Shown here one piece after another: positions 55,690 through 63,918 of a stretch of DNA of 64,000 bases (position 1 is its first letter; each line of letters begins with the position of its first letter). The notes below the pieces were generated by a model that saw only the letters and a list, made by a program, of their open reading frames with translations, did not search any database and was not told the DNA's origin. Both the position numbers and the translations under genes were made by a program. Source of the DNA: Microbacterium ureisolvens (GTDB lineage: Bacteria > Actinomycetota > Actinomycetes > Actinomycetales > Microbacteriaceae). Where the stretch lies: the NCBI RefSeq assembly GCF_019511645.1, contig NZ_JAEUAX010000002.1, forward strand, positions 1-64,000, read 5' to 3'.

Positions 55690-57342
55690 TCAGCGGATGT
55701 CGGCGAGGGCGCGGTGCACCGACGCCACGGCGCTGGACCCCTCCCCCACCGCGGCGGCGACGCGCTTCATCGAGCCGCGCCGCACGTCTCCCGCGGCGAA
55801 GATGCGAGGCACCGACGTCTCGAACGGGAGCGGCTCGCGGCCCATGCCCTGCCAGCGCTCCAGAGACTGCACCGACACGTCCGTGCCGGTGCGCAGGAAC
55901 CCGTCGGCGTCGCGGTCGAGCTCCGCGAGCCACGACGTCGCGGGCTCCGCGCCGATGAAGCAGAAGAGCCCTCTCGCCGCGACGTCGCCGATCGAGTCGA
56001 TGCGCACGCTCTCCAGCGCCGAGCCGCCGCCGAGCGCCGTGACGCGGGACTGGGTGTGCACGTCGATCCGCGGGTCTTCGAGCAGCCGGTCCACGAGGTA
56101 CGACGACATGCGGCTGCCGAGGTCGGAGCCGCGCACGACCAGGTGCACGGGGCATCCGTTCGCGGCGAGGTACAGCGACGCCTGCCCCGCTGAGTTGGCG
56201 CCGCCCACGACGACCACCGGTGATTCGAACACCTGCCGGAGTTCCAGCGGGGTGGCGGCGTAGTAGATGCCCGCGCCCTCGAACTCGTTCCAGCGGTCGA
56301 GGTCGAGCGTGCGGTAGGCGGCTCCGGAGGTGACGATCGCCGTGCGCGCGCGGATCACGCGTCCGTCGGTGAGGGTGACGTCGAGGTCGTTCCCCGCAGG
56401 CCGGAGGTCGGCCGCCTCGCAGGGCGCGTACACGCGGACCCCGAACTTGAGCGCCTGCAGCGAGGCCTGGCCGATGAGGTCGCCGCCGCTGACCCCGAAC
56501 GGGAAGCCCAGGAAGTTCTCGATGCGCGACGTCGCCGCCGCCTGACCGCCGGGGGCGACAGCATCCAGCAGCACTGTGCTCAGGCCTTCTGACGCGCCGT
56601 AGATGGCCGCCGCGAGCCCGGCGGGTCCGCCGCCGACGACGACCAGGTCGACCACCTCGTCGGCGCGGCCCTGGTAGCTCAGCCCGAGCCGCTCGGCCAC
56701 CATGCCCGGCGTGGCGTTCTTCACGGCTTCGCCCTGGATGAAGGCGACCGGCAGGTCGTCGAGCCCGATGCCGTGCTCGCCGAGGGTCCACAGGTCGCCC
56801 GGGGCGAGCTCGATCGCCGTGTGCACGAGGTCGACCCGCTCGGCGAAGCGCCGCAGCGCCAGGAAGTCGCGCGAGGAGCGCGGTCCGACGAGCTTGAGCG
56901 TAAGCGCCGCCGGTCCGGTGCGGAGGATCTCGCGGCGCGCCCACAGCGCGTGCAGGATGATGTCGCACAGTTCGTCGTCTTCGGCCATCAGCGTGCGCAA
57001 GCGCGCACGGCTGACCCGCAGCATCCGTCCGGCTTTCGTCGCCCGTGCCGACAGGAACGCACCCTGCCCGTTGAGCAGACCGAGTTCGCCGACGAAGCTG
57101 CGCGGGCCCATCGTGCCGACGTGGGTCTCACCCACCCAGCCGAAGGCGACGCGGACGATCTCGACCTCGCCGGTGTCGACGAGGATCAGGTCGTAGTCGA
57201 GATCGCCGGCCTGGAACAGGTACTCCCCCGGCACGACGTCCTGGGGTTCACCGAACGACAGCAGGCGCTCCCACTGCGCGTCGGTGAGCGCGGGCTTCAT
57301 CATGCGCTCGAACTCGCGCTGCGTCGTCTTCGCCTTGCCCAT
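55690..57342 (-). CDS. cNMP-binding domain fused to thioredoxin-reductase-like flavoprotein
   Basis: The 550-aa protein joins a cyclic-nucleotide-binding-type domain (about 15-140: LLSFGEPQDVVPGEYLFQAGDLDYDLILVDTGEVEIV, SFVGELGLL) to a two-dinucleotide-fold flavoprotein. GGGPAG (237-242) is in the FAD fold, GGANSAGQASLYLA in the NAD(P) fold, and FAAGDVRRGSMKRVAAAVGEGS closes the FAD site. In thioredoxin reductase the redox pair is in CATC; here the aligned segment is GIYYAATPLE (358-367), so both cysteines are lost and disulfide reduction is excluded. It may pass electrons to ferredoxin or quinone. Paired 14 bp downstream of a UBP zinc-finger gene. Confidence 0.9.
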   Translation of the reverse strand: MGKAKTTQREFERMMKPALTDAQWERLLSFGEPQDVVPGEYLFQAGDLDYDLILVDTGEVEIVRVAFGWVGETHVGTMGPRSFVGELGLLNGQGAFLSARATKAGRMLRVSRARLRTLMAEDDELCDIILHALWARREILRTGPAALTLKLVGPRSSRDFLALRRFAERVDLVHTAIELAPGDLWTLGEHGIGLDDLPVAFIQGEAVKNATPGMVAERLGLSYQGRADEVVDLVVVGGGPAGLAAAIYGASEGLSTVLLDAVAPGGQAAATSRIENFLGFPFGVSGGDLIGQASLQALKFGVRVYAPCEAADLRPAGNDLDVTLTDGRVIRARTAIVTSGAAYRTLDLDRWNEFEGAGIYYAATPLELRQVFESPVVVVGGANSAGQASLYLAANGCPVHLVVRGSDLGSRMSSYLVDRLLEDPRIDVHTQSRVTALGGGSALESVRIDSIGDVAARGLFCFIGAEPATSWLAELDRDADGFLRTGTDVSVQSLERWQGMGREPLPFETSVPRIFAAGDVRRGSMKRVAAAVGEGSSAVASVHRALADIR

Positions 57343-57356
57343 CGCGGCTCCCTTTC

Positions 57357-57704
57357 TCAGCGGTGGATCAGTTCGCGCCAGTCGGCCGGAACCCGGCCTT
57401 CCGGCCCCGGCGACGGCTGCGCCGTCGGGCGTGACTCTGGCGGTGAGAGCCGGGGGCCCTCGACATAGTCCTCGGCCACGTAGTCCCAGAACCACTCCTC
57501 GCCCGGCTCGAAGCTGCGGACATAGCGATGGCCGGTGGCACGGAAGTGCGCGGTGGCGTGCTGCGCGGGCGAGGTGTCGCAGCAGCGGATGTCGCCGCAC
57601 ACCGCGCAGCGCCGCAGATGCACCCACCACCCGCCCACCGCGTCGCAGTCGGCGCAGCCCTCGCCCGAGGGCGGCACGGTGGGGTCGATCTCGCTCAGGC
57701 TCAT
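57357..57704 (-). CDS. UBP-type zinc finger protein
   Basis: The 115-aa protein has the ubiquitin-hydrolase-type zinc finger: EGCADCDAVGGWWVHLRRCAVCGDIRCCDTSPAQHATAHFRATGHRYVRSFEPGEEWFWDY, with the Cys/His ligands in order. In bacteria without ubiquitin this finger is repeatedly linked to flavoprotein genes like the next one, suggesting a partner-binding or sensing role. Spacing of 14 bp to the flavoprotein implies one operon. Confidence 0.9.
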   Translation of the reverse strand: MSLSEIDPTVPPSGEGCADCDAVGGWWVHLRRCAVCGDIRCCDTSPAQHATAHFRATGHRYVRSFEPGEEWFWDYVAEDYVEGPRLSPPESRPTAQPSPGPEGRVPADWRELIHR

Positions 57705-57786
57705 GCGCCTGCCTCTCGTCGCACGCGTTCCGTCGATGAGATGCTAATGCGATGGAGGCGAAGCGGGGCCGGTTCCCACGGCCGCG

Positions 57787-58548
57787 ATGATCGAGGTCGC
57801 CGACGGAGTGCTCGTCGCGACGAGCCGCGTGATGTCGACGACGTCGACCGTGCTATTCCGCGACGGCGAGACGCTGCTCGTCGATCCGGCCTGGATGCCC
57901 GACGAGCTCGACGCCCTCGCGGACGAGCTCGACGCACGCGGCCTCCGCGTCGTCGGCGGCTTCGCCACGCACGCACACCACGATCATCTGCTGTGGCACC
58001 CGCGATTCGGGGACGCCCCGCGCTGGGCGTCACCCGCGACATCAGCGCTGGCCCACGACGAGCGGGAAGCCCTCGTCGCCGCGCTCGGCGCCGGTTTTCC
58101 GCAGGCGCTGGTCGAGCTCATGGGGCGTGTGGAAGGGACGGATGCTGCGCTCCCGCCCGCGTCGGTTCCTCGGGGTTTCGCCCCCGAGCTGGTGGTGCAC
58201 GACGGTCACGCGCCGGGCCACACCGCCGTGTGGCTGCCGGAACAACGGGTGCTGATCGCCGGGGACATGCTGAGCGATCAGGAGCTGCCCCTCCCCTTCG
58301 ATCCAGACGACCTGCCGTCGTATCTCGCGGCGCTCGACCTGCTCGCGCCGTACGCCGCCCACGCCGCCGTCGTGATCCCCGGCCACGGATCGCCCGGCTC
58401 CGACGCGGACCGGCGCCTGGACGCCGATCGCCGCTACCTCGACGACGTCCTCGCCGGGCGCGTGCCGACCGACGCCCGCCTGGCGAACCCGGGGATGCCG
58501 GAGGAGTTCGCGCGCCTCACAGCCATGGTCGCCGCGCGGGGCTCGTGA
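57787..58548 (+). CDS. MBL-fold metallohydrolase
   Basis: The 253-aa protein is a metallo-beta-lactamase fold hydrolase: TVLFRDGETLLVDPAW, the metal motif HAHHDH (62-67), the third-metal-ligand region VVHDGHAPGHTAVWL, LIAGDMLSDQELP with the bridging Asp, and VVIPGHGSPG with the last His. Class B-like hydrolases of this kind act on thioesters, lactones or other esters; substrate unknown. Confidence 0.9.
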   Translation: MIEVADGVLVATSRVMSTTSTVLFRDGETLLVDPAWMPDELDALADELDARGLRVVGGFATHAHHDHLLWHPRFGDAPRWASPATSALAHDEREALVAALGAGFPQALVELMGRVEGTDAALPPASVPRGFAPELVVHDGHAPGHTAVWLPEQRVLIAGDMLSDQELPLPFDPDDLPSYLAALDLLAPYAAHAAVVIPGHGSPGSDADRRLDADRRYLDDVLAGRVPTDARLANPGMPEEFARLTAMVAARGS

Positions 58549-58728
58549 GCCGCCGGGCGTTCCTCGACACTGCGGGCTCAGCATCCGTCGCCTTAAGGGG
58601 TTTCGGCAATGCGCTCCATATCGACAGGTGGGTGCCTCGGTCATAGGATCGCGCCAGGAAATGGCGCAGCAAGGGGGATTCGTGCGCCCGAGTCGATTCT
58701 CCTGCGCCCGGAACCTGGGGAGGGTCCG

Positions 58729-59067
58729 ATGAAGAATCCGATCATGAAGAGTGCCGCCGCGGCGGCGCTCGTCCTCTGTGCCACGCTCGGCGGTGCGGCC
58801 GCAGCGCAGGCGAACGGTTGGGTGTACGAGATGCCCGCCACCTCGCAGGGCAATCACGAGGCGACATGGGGGGACAACTGCGAGAAGATCGAGTTCGACT
58901 ATGACGGGGTCACGTCGTACACGCTTCCCGACACCTACACGGTCGTCGTCGTGAAGGCGGGGAACACCAACACCGTGTACGAGTTCTTCGGCGGTGGCGA
59001 CGTGTCGGCGCTCAACGGCAAGGACATCAGCCACATCATCTACTGCCCGGGGCCTGGCGGCTCCTGA
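58729..59067 (+). CDS. Small secreted protein
   Basis: The 112-aa product has a clear signal peptide (MKNPIMKSAAAAALVLCATL, then GGAAAAQA-NG as the likely cleavage site). The mature region is NGWVYEMPATSQGNHEATWGDNCEKIEFDYDGVTSYTLPDTYTVVVVKAGNTNTVYEFFGGGDVSALNGKDISHIIYCPGPGGS: a small beta-rich domain with two cysteines (NCEK and YCPG) likely in a disulfide. Similar domains occur in secreted or surface proteins. GGGGAGGG precedes the ATG. Confidence 0.85.
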   Translation: MKNPIMKSAAAAALVLCATLGGAAAAQANGWVYEMPATSQGNHEATWGDNCEKIEFDYDGVTSYTLPDTYTVVVVKAGNTNTVYEFFGGGDVSALNGKDISHIIYCPGPGGS

Positions 59068-59075
59068 CACCGCAC

Positions 59076-59118
59076 ACGACGATCCCCTCGCGTCCGTTCG
59101 ACGCGGGGGGATCGTCGT
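59076..59118. terminator. Strong bidirectional terminator
   Basis: ACGACGATCCCC-CGCGTC and GACGCG-GGGGATCGTCGT pair through about 18 bp with one bulged base per arm and a CGTTC loop, between the convergent secreted-protein gene and the KAS III operon. Confidence 0.85.
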
Positions 59119-59130
59119 CTTCGTCGGGGG

Positions 59131-60003
59131 TCAGTCGAGTCCGACTGCCGTGTCGCGAGGATAGGCACCGCCCGCGAGCTTCACGAGGTGCGCGTGGGCG
59201 TACTCGCAGACCAGCGCGTGACGGTAGACCATGCGCGGGACGTCGACGTTCGAGTCCATCCAGAGGCTCATGCCGGCGAGCTTCCAGTGGCGAAACGTGT
59301 CGTCTCCGCTGACGAGCGCGAGGATCTCCAGGAACGAGTCATCGAACCGGATCGAGTGCACGGCCCGGCGGTACTCCTCGACGGTGAGCGCCATCGAGAA
59401 CGGGATGTTCATGAAGCACAGCGCCGTCTGGATGTCGAGCCGCAGGTAGCGCCGCCTTCCCCGTTCGGCGTCGAGCGGAGGGATGTCGAGGTGCCGGAAG
59501 TCGAGCGTCTCCGGCTGCGTGAGTGCGACGCCGTCCAGCGCGATGAGCACGTCGTACACGTTGACGTCGTGCTCGACGACGGCGGAGTCGCCGAGTCCGG
59601 CGAGGGTCTCGGGCCGGAGCGTCACCGGGGCCATGTCTACCGCGGTGTTGCGGATGATGAAGTTCACGAGGTTGGTCTCGACCACGAAGTGCCGGATCAG
59701 CAGCTCGACCGCACCGGGCGAGACGAACCGGCGCAGGAACCAGACGCACAGCGCGTCCATCGTGCCCAGCGGCATCCACCGGAACGGCAGGACGCGCTTC
59801 ACGATCGAGATGATGGCGACGAGCACGCGCGAGACGATCCGCGCGATCGGGTAGAGCCATCGCCGTGACAGGCGCCGCTGGTCGTTGATGATCTGACGCA
59901 CGAGCGCGCGGTCGAGCGGGACGGAGGGATCGGCGTAGACCGCCTCCCACATGCTCGGGTCGGAGCGCACGAACTCCGGCATGCTCGGTCGCGGCGCCGC
60001 CAC
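59131..60003 (-). CDS. Unknown-family protein of the KAS III operon (DUF6999-like)
   Basis: The 290-aa protein starts at GTG 60003, one base after the upstream stop, and reads PEFVRSDPSMWEAVYADPSVPLDRALVRQII. An amphipathic to hydrophobic stretch follows (WLYPIARIVSRVLVAIISIVKRVLPFRW, about 55-85), then FVSPGAVELLIRHFVVETNLVNFIIRNT and YRRAVHSIRFDDSFLEILALVSGDDTFRHW. It may be membrane associated. I recall a DUF6999-type family in this position but cannot verify it. Being the third gene of the operon argues for a role in the same product. Confidence 0.75.
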   Translation of the reverse strand: MAAPRPSMPEFVRSDPSMWEAVYADPSVPLDRALVRQIINDQRRLSRRWLYPIARIVSRVLVAIISIVKRVLPFRWMPLGTMDALCVWFLRRFVSPGAVELLIRHFVVETNLVNFIIRNTAVDMAPVTLRPETLAGLGDSAVVEHDVNVYDVLIALDGVALTQPETLDFRHLDIPPLDAERGRRRYLRLDIQTALCFMNIPFSMALTVEEYRRAVHSIRFDDSFLEILALVSGDDTFRHWKLAGMSLWMDSNVDVPRMVYRHALVCEYAHAHLVKLAGGAYPRDTAVGLD

Positions 60004-60004
60004 G

Positions 60005-60703
60005 TCAGCGGTCCAGTTCCTCGAGCTGCAACGCGTACAGGCGCGCCACCACCTGCGCGCAGCGCACGATGTCGTCGGCGTCGCGGTCATCGATGATGCC
60101 CGAGGTGAGGATCGCCTCCATGTCGCCGGTGTGCGCGGCGTCGGCATCCTGGTGGTAGCGCATGAAGTGCACCTGGTTGTCGGCGAGGCCCAGCACCTCC
60201 TGGAACCGCGCCGCCCACCCCGCCGCGCGTTTGGCACCCAGCCCTTCGATGATGAACATCGCACCCAGGAGGCCGACGGGGTTGGGCTGGGCCGCGTAAT
60301 GGAACATGTAGCCCGACAGCGCCTCCGAGCCGATGTTCTTGCGCCCGCGCCGCAGCTCGTCGAGCGAGCCCCCGATCGCGACGTAGTCCCGCTCGAGCAT
60401 CAGGTAGTCGCGGTGCTCCTCTTCCGCATGACGGATCGCCGCCGTGCGCAGCTCGAAATGATCGATGTCGAAGCTCGACGCGGCCCGCGAGATCCACGGC
60501 GACCCGTCCACGACCTGCTGACGCAGGTTGAACAGCAGACGCCGGTAGTCCTCGAGCGTCACCGTGCCGTCGGCGAGACGCTGCAGTATGGGCACCCGGT
60601 CCAGCCGATCCTCGAGCTCGACCCAGACCTCGGCGAGGCGGTCGAACAGGCTCGCCGCCTCATCGGGGGCGGTGTCGGCGGAGGCGGACGTCGTGCTGCT
60701 CAT
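60005..60703 (-). CDS. Heme-oxygenase-like diiron protein
   Basis: The 232-aa helical protein has the heme-oxygenase-like diiron pattern: LRQQVVDGSPWISRAASSFDIDHFELRTAAIRHAEEEHRDYLMLERDYVAIGG with an EEEH pair, FIIEGLGAKRA with a core Glu, and FMRYHQDADAAHTGDM with His-x3-Asp-x3-His. Enzymes of this superfamily include the decarboxylase UndA and N-oxygenases, which use Fe2 and O2 on acyl or amino acid substrates. ATGA overlap couples it to the KAS III-like gene, so an acyl chain is the likely substrate. Confidence 0.82.
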   Translation of the reverse strand: MSSTTSASADTAPDEAASLFDRLAEVWVELEDRLDRVPILQRLADGTVTLEDYRRLLFNLRQQVVDGSPWISRAASSFDIDHFELRTAAIRHAEEEHRDYLMLERDYVAIGGSLDELRRGRKNIGSEALSGYMFHYAAQPNPVGLLGAMFIIEGLGAKRAAGWAARFQEVLGLADNQVHFMRYHQDADAAHTGDMEAILTSGIIDDRDADDIVRCAQVVARLYALQLEELDR

Positions 60704-61842
60704 GTCGGTGCTCCTTGCTGGTCACGGGGTGCGACCACGGTGAGATGGGCGAAGGCGAACGAGAACCGCCCGGATTCGGGTACCGCGAGCAGCACGGTCT
60801 CGCCGGGCGCGAAGCGGCCCGTGTGCCATGCCTCCTCCAGGGCGATGAAGATGCTCGCCGAGCCTGTGTTGCCACGAGTCTCGAGGTTCGAGAACCAGCG
60901 GTCGGTGTCGAGCGTCGGGATGCGGCGGCGCAGGGCCTCGAACGCGACGTCGCGGAACATGTTGGTGCTGTAGTGGCAGACGACGTGGTCGAGATGGCGC
61001 ACGTCGACCAGTCCGATGTCGACGAGTTCCTCGAACTGGCGGATCCCGGCATCGGCGAGGTCGTCGAGCATGCTGACGTCCTGCCGGAGGAGGAACATGC
61101 CGGCAGCGTCCGCGTCGGCGATGCCGGCGTCCTGCCATGTTCCGCCGACCACCGGCTCGGCTCCCCCCATGCCGGCGCGCATGCAGACGTCGTGCTCGTG
61201 CGCGAGCGACACGTGACGCACCCAGTCGACCCGTAGCGACGGCTTGTCAGGGTGCGGCTGGAACTCGACCACCACGGCCCCCGCCCCGTCCGAAAGCATC
61301 CAGCGGAGGAAATGGGCGTCCATTCCGGCGCGGATGCCGTCATACCGGCGCTGGCGGAGACTCCGGCTCGCCAGTTCCGAGCCGACCACTGCCGCGCGCG
61401 GGTGGTCGCCGAGCCGGATCTTGCTGACGACGGCGTCGAGGGCCGCGAGGCTGGACGCGCACACGCCGGACGCCGAGAGCAGCTGCATCGGCCCACCACC
61501 GAGTCGCCCGTGCACCATCGACGCGAACCCGGGCACGAGCACGTCGCCCATCGTGGTCGCGCACGCGAGCATGCGGATGTCGTGGGCGTCGATGCCGCGA
61601 TCGTCGAACGCCGCACGGAGGGCCTTGACCGCGAGCTCTTCGTTGAGCTCGGTCGGCTCGCCGTGCTCGTCGAGCGCGTAGTGCCGCTGCCGGATGCCGT
61701 TCGAGTCGAGGATGCGGCGGCGGATGCGCTCCGTGACCGCGTCGACACCCCCGAGGCGCGCCGCGATGCCGTCGTTGTCGACCACCTCCCCCGGCAGGTA
61801 CCGGCCGAACCCGGTCAGATAGGCATTCGCCGTCGCGCCCAT
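60700..61842 (-). CDS. Beta-ketoacyl synthase III-like enzyme
   Basis: The 380-aa thiolase-fold protein has the KAS III catalytic triad: Cys128 (SASGVCASSLAAL), His290 (VVCHYSTNMFRD) and Asn325 (ETRGNTGSASIF). LTGFGRYLPGEVVDNDGIAARLGG is at the N-terminus. It condenses an acyl thioester with another acyl or malonyl unit. It is longer than housekeeping FabH and not in a fatty-acid synthesis cluster, so a specialised role like OleA-type or starter-unit enzymes is likely. ATG 61842 lies 7 nt after TAGTCT, a leaderless start; upstream open frame rejected. Confidence 0.88.
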   Translation of the reverse strand: MGATANAYLTGFGRYLPGEVVDNDGIAARLGGVDAVTERIRRRILDSNGIRQRHYALDEHGEPTELNEELAVKALRAAFDDRGIDAHDIRMLACATTMGDVLVPGFASMVHGRLGGGPMQLLSASGVCASSLAALDAVVSKIRLGDHPRAAVVGSELASRSLRQRRYDGIRAGMDAHFLRWMLSDGAGAVVVEFQPHPDKPSLRVDWVRHVSLAHEHDVCMRAGMGGAEPVVGGTWQDAGIADADAAGMFLLRQDVSMLDDLADAGIRQFEELVDIGLVDVRHLDHVVCHYSTNMFRDVAFEALRRRIPTLDTDRWFSNLETRGNTGSASIFIALEEAWHTGRFAPGETVLLAVPESGRFSFAFAHLTVVAPRDQQGAPT

Positions 61843-61849
61843 GGTGACG

Positions 61850-61855
61850 AGACTA
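61850..61855 (-). promoter_or_regulatory. Candidate -10 of the KAS III operon, leaderless
   Basis: On the minus strand TAGTCT is followed by CGTCACC and the ATG. The context CCCCTAGTCTCGT is identical to that before the dinB leader ORF, suggesting the same promoter class. Confidence 0.45.
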
Positions 61856-61993
61856 GGGGGAAGACGCGGATGCTGCGGCCCGCAGCATCCGTCATCTTCG
61901 AAGTGCAAGCGACCCGGTGCCCTTTTGGTCGCGGCGGAACTATGGTGTGCGCAGGGGCGGTGTGCGGCGGACGAGATCGACGGAGATGGCGTC

Positions 61994-62440
61994 ATGGAAG
62001 ACACGAACGATGCGGTCGTAAGCCTCAGCGAGGAGCAGTGCTGGAACCTCCTCGCGCGCGGCGAGCTGGGTCACCTCGCCCTGGACGCGGACGGCGACCC
62101 CGACATCTTCCCCGTGAACTATGTGATCGACGGACCGCGCGTGTACTTCCGCACCGCGCCGGGCTCCAAGCTGGCGGAGCTCACCCAGCATCCTCGGGTC
62201 GCGTTCGAAGTGGACGAGTACGACGACACCTTCGCGTCGAGCGTGATCGTCAAGGGCGTGGCGGAGCGCCTCGAGGTGCAGCGCGAGATCGACGAAGCGG
62301 ACGCGCTTCCGCTCACCCCGTGGATCCCCACCCTCAAGTACCGCTGGGTCCGCATCGTACCCACCCAGGTCACGGGCCGGTGGTTCGCGCGGGAGCCGGA
62401 GCCTGCCCGGTACCGGGCGTCGGAGAAGGAGGGCGCGTAG
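61994..62440 (+). CDS. Pyridoxamine-5'-phosphate-oxidase-family flavin/F420-type protein
   Basis: The 148-aa split-barrel protein reads VVSLSEEQCWNLLARGELGHLALDADGDPDIFPVNYVIDGPRVYFRTAPGSKLAELTQHPRVAFEVDEYDDTFASSVIVKGVAERL and later RWVRIVPTQVTGRWFARE. This is the short PPOX-like type frequent in actinobacteria, binding FMN, F420 or heme; the exact cofactor is not deducible. GGAG lies before ATG 61994. It is divergent from the KAS III operon. Confidence 0.88.
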   Translation: MEDTNDAVVSLSEEQCWNLLARGELGHLALDADGDPDIFPVNYVIDGPRVYFRTAPGSKLAELTQHPRVAFEVDEYDDTFASSVIVKGVAERLEVQREIDEADALPLTPWIPTLKYRWVRIVPTQVTGRWFAREPEPARYRASEKEGA

Positions 62441-62573
62441 GCGGCGGCCGCGTCGAGTTCAGAACGCGGCAGGCTCGGTGGCAGGCGGGAGATGCGCACG
62501 CACAACGGTTCCTGAACACTCGAGTCTCGCCGCCGACCCGGTCCGGATCCGACGCCGGGTTTGGCGGGGTCCG

Positions 62574-63467
62574 TCAGTGGGAGGGCTCGACCGGCGCTCC
62601 CCGCTTCACGACTCTCATCAGCGCCATCACGATTCCTGCGATGATCAGGCCCAATACGAGGCCGAACACGGCGGACACCGCCGTGTCGACGAGCCACACC
62701 ACCACCGGCCCCAGCGACTCGACCGCGTGGGTGACGGCGTGAAGCAGATCGTAAGGGCCATGCCAGATCGTCTCGGCCAGGTTTGCGATCACCAGATGGC
62801 CACCGACCCAGAGCATTGCCACCGTGCCGACGACGCTGATGATGCGGAAGACCGTCGGCATCGACCGCACGATCCGCTCCCCGGCGACACGGACGCGGCG
62901 CACCGAGCTCTCGGCCATGCCCATGCCGATGTCGTCGATCTTGACCAGAAGCGCAACGGCACCGTACACGAGCAGCGTCATGCCGAGAGCGATCACCGAC
63001 AGAGCCCCCAGAGTCAGCCAGATCCCGAAGTCCTTGTTCAGACTGGCCAGGGAGATCAGCATGATCTCCGCGCTCAGGATGAGGTCGGTGCGAACCGCCC
63101 CGAAAACAAGGCGCCGCTCATCCCTCGGCTCGTCCTGACCGGGGCCGTGGTGGACTCCGAACCACTCCATCACCTTCTCGGCGCCCTCGAAGCACAAATA
63201 GGAACCGCCGAGAATGAGCAGCCACGGCAGCAGCCAGGGAGCGAATGCGGTCAGCAGCAACGCCAGCGGGATGATGATGACGAACTTGTTCAGCAGGCTG
63301 CCGATCGCGATCTTCGCGATCACCGGCAGTTCGCGTGCCGGGGTCAGTCCCTGCACATACTGCGGGGTCACGGCCGCGTCATCGACGACCACGCCGGCCG
63401 TCTTGGCGCTGGCTTTCAGGGCGGCGGACAGTATGTCGTCAACGACCGCGAGTAACCCAACCGACAT
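62574..63467 (-). CDS. DUF808 family membrane protein
   Basis: The 297-aa protein shows the DUF808/YedI pattern: SVGLLAVVDDILSAALKASAKTAGVVVDDAAVTPQYVQGLTPARELPVIAKIAIGSLLNKFVII, GGSYLCFEGAEKVMEWF, and RTDLILSAEIMLISLASL. It has about seven transmembrane segments. Function unknown in all bacteria. ATG 63467 follows GAGGGA; an earlier start would add 18 Arg/Glu-rich codons. Confidence 0.92.
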   Translation of the reverse strand: MSVGLLAVVDDILSAALKASAKTAGVVVDDAAVTPQYVQGLTPARELPVIAKIAIGSLLNKFVIIIPLALLLTAFAPWLLPWLLILGGSYLCFEGAEKVMEWFGVHHGPGQDEPRDERRLVFGAVRTDLILSAEIMLISLASLNKDFGIWLTLGALSVIALGMTLLVYGAVALLVKIDDIGMGMAESSVRRVRVAGERIVRSMPTVFRIISVVGTVAMLWVGGHLVIANLAETIWHGPYDLLHAVTHAVESLGPVVVWLVDTAVSAVFGLVLGLIIAGIVMALMRVVKRGAPVEPSH

Positions 63468-63708
63468 CTGTTCGTCCCTCTGCTCTCGCACCTCAGCGCA
63501 CGGACCGTCGCTGATCCGCAATCCACGCTAGTCGGCTCTTGCGCCGATGCGCCCACCGTGAGCGGCTGGTTGGGCGTCGCTCATCAGCTTGCTCCTCGCA
63601 TGCTGATGGGCGCCCGAGCCGGTGCCCCCTACGTAGACCGCCACGGCGGCATCGGGACCGACGCAACGATCAGCGCGATCTGTCGTCGGACCGCAACCAT
63701 CTTCGCGA

Positions 63709-63918
63709 TCATTCGGTGGGGAGTGCGGCGATGCAGACGGGGACGCCCGGGGTGATGAGGAGTCGGTAGGGGGAACGTGTGCCGTGGCCGTCGAGGGCTT
63801 CGATCCAACCGGAGGTACCCAGCGCGAGGATGTCGTCGATCTGATGTTGGACGTCTTCGAGGGTGCGTCCGGAGATGCGGTACGACTCGCCGCCGTACAC
63901 GACTTCCACGGTGCCCAT
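63709..63918 (-). CDS. Small hypothetical protein, 69 aa
   Basis: ATG 63918 has GGAGG 8 nt upstream. The product VEVVYGGESYRISGRTLEDVQHQIDDILALGTSGWIEALDGHG ends with SPYRLLITPGVPVCIAALPTE: a strand-turn-helix followed by two strands, like many short ssDNA- or RNA-unrelated beta-alpha-beta actinobacterial proteins. Function unknown. Confidence 0.75.
   Translation of the reverse strand: MGTVEVVYGGESYRISGRTLEDVQHQIDDILALGTSGWIEALDGHGTRSPYRLLITPGVPVCIAALPTE

Noticed and set aside
63558..63755. 65-codon plus-strand ORF near the right end
   Set aside because: No ribosome site or recognisable motif, and it runs into the 3' end of the opposite-strand gene at 63709.
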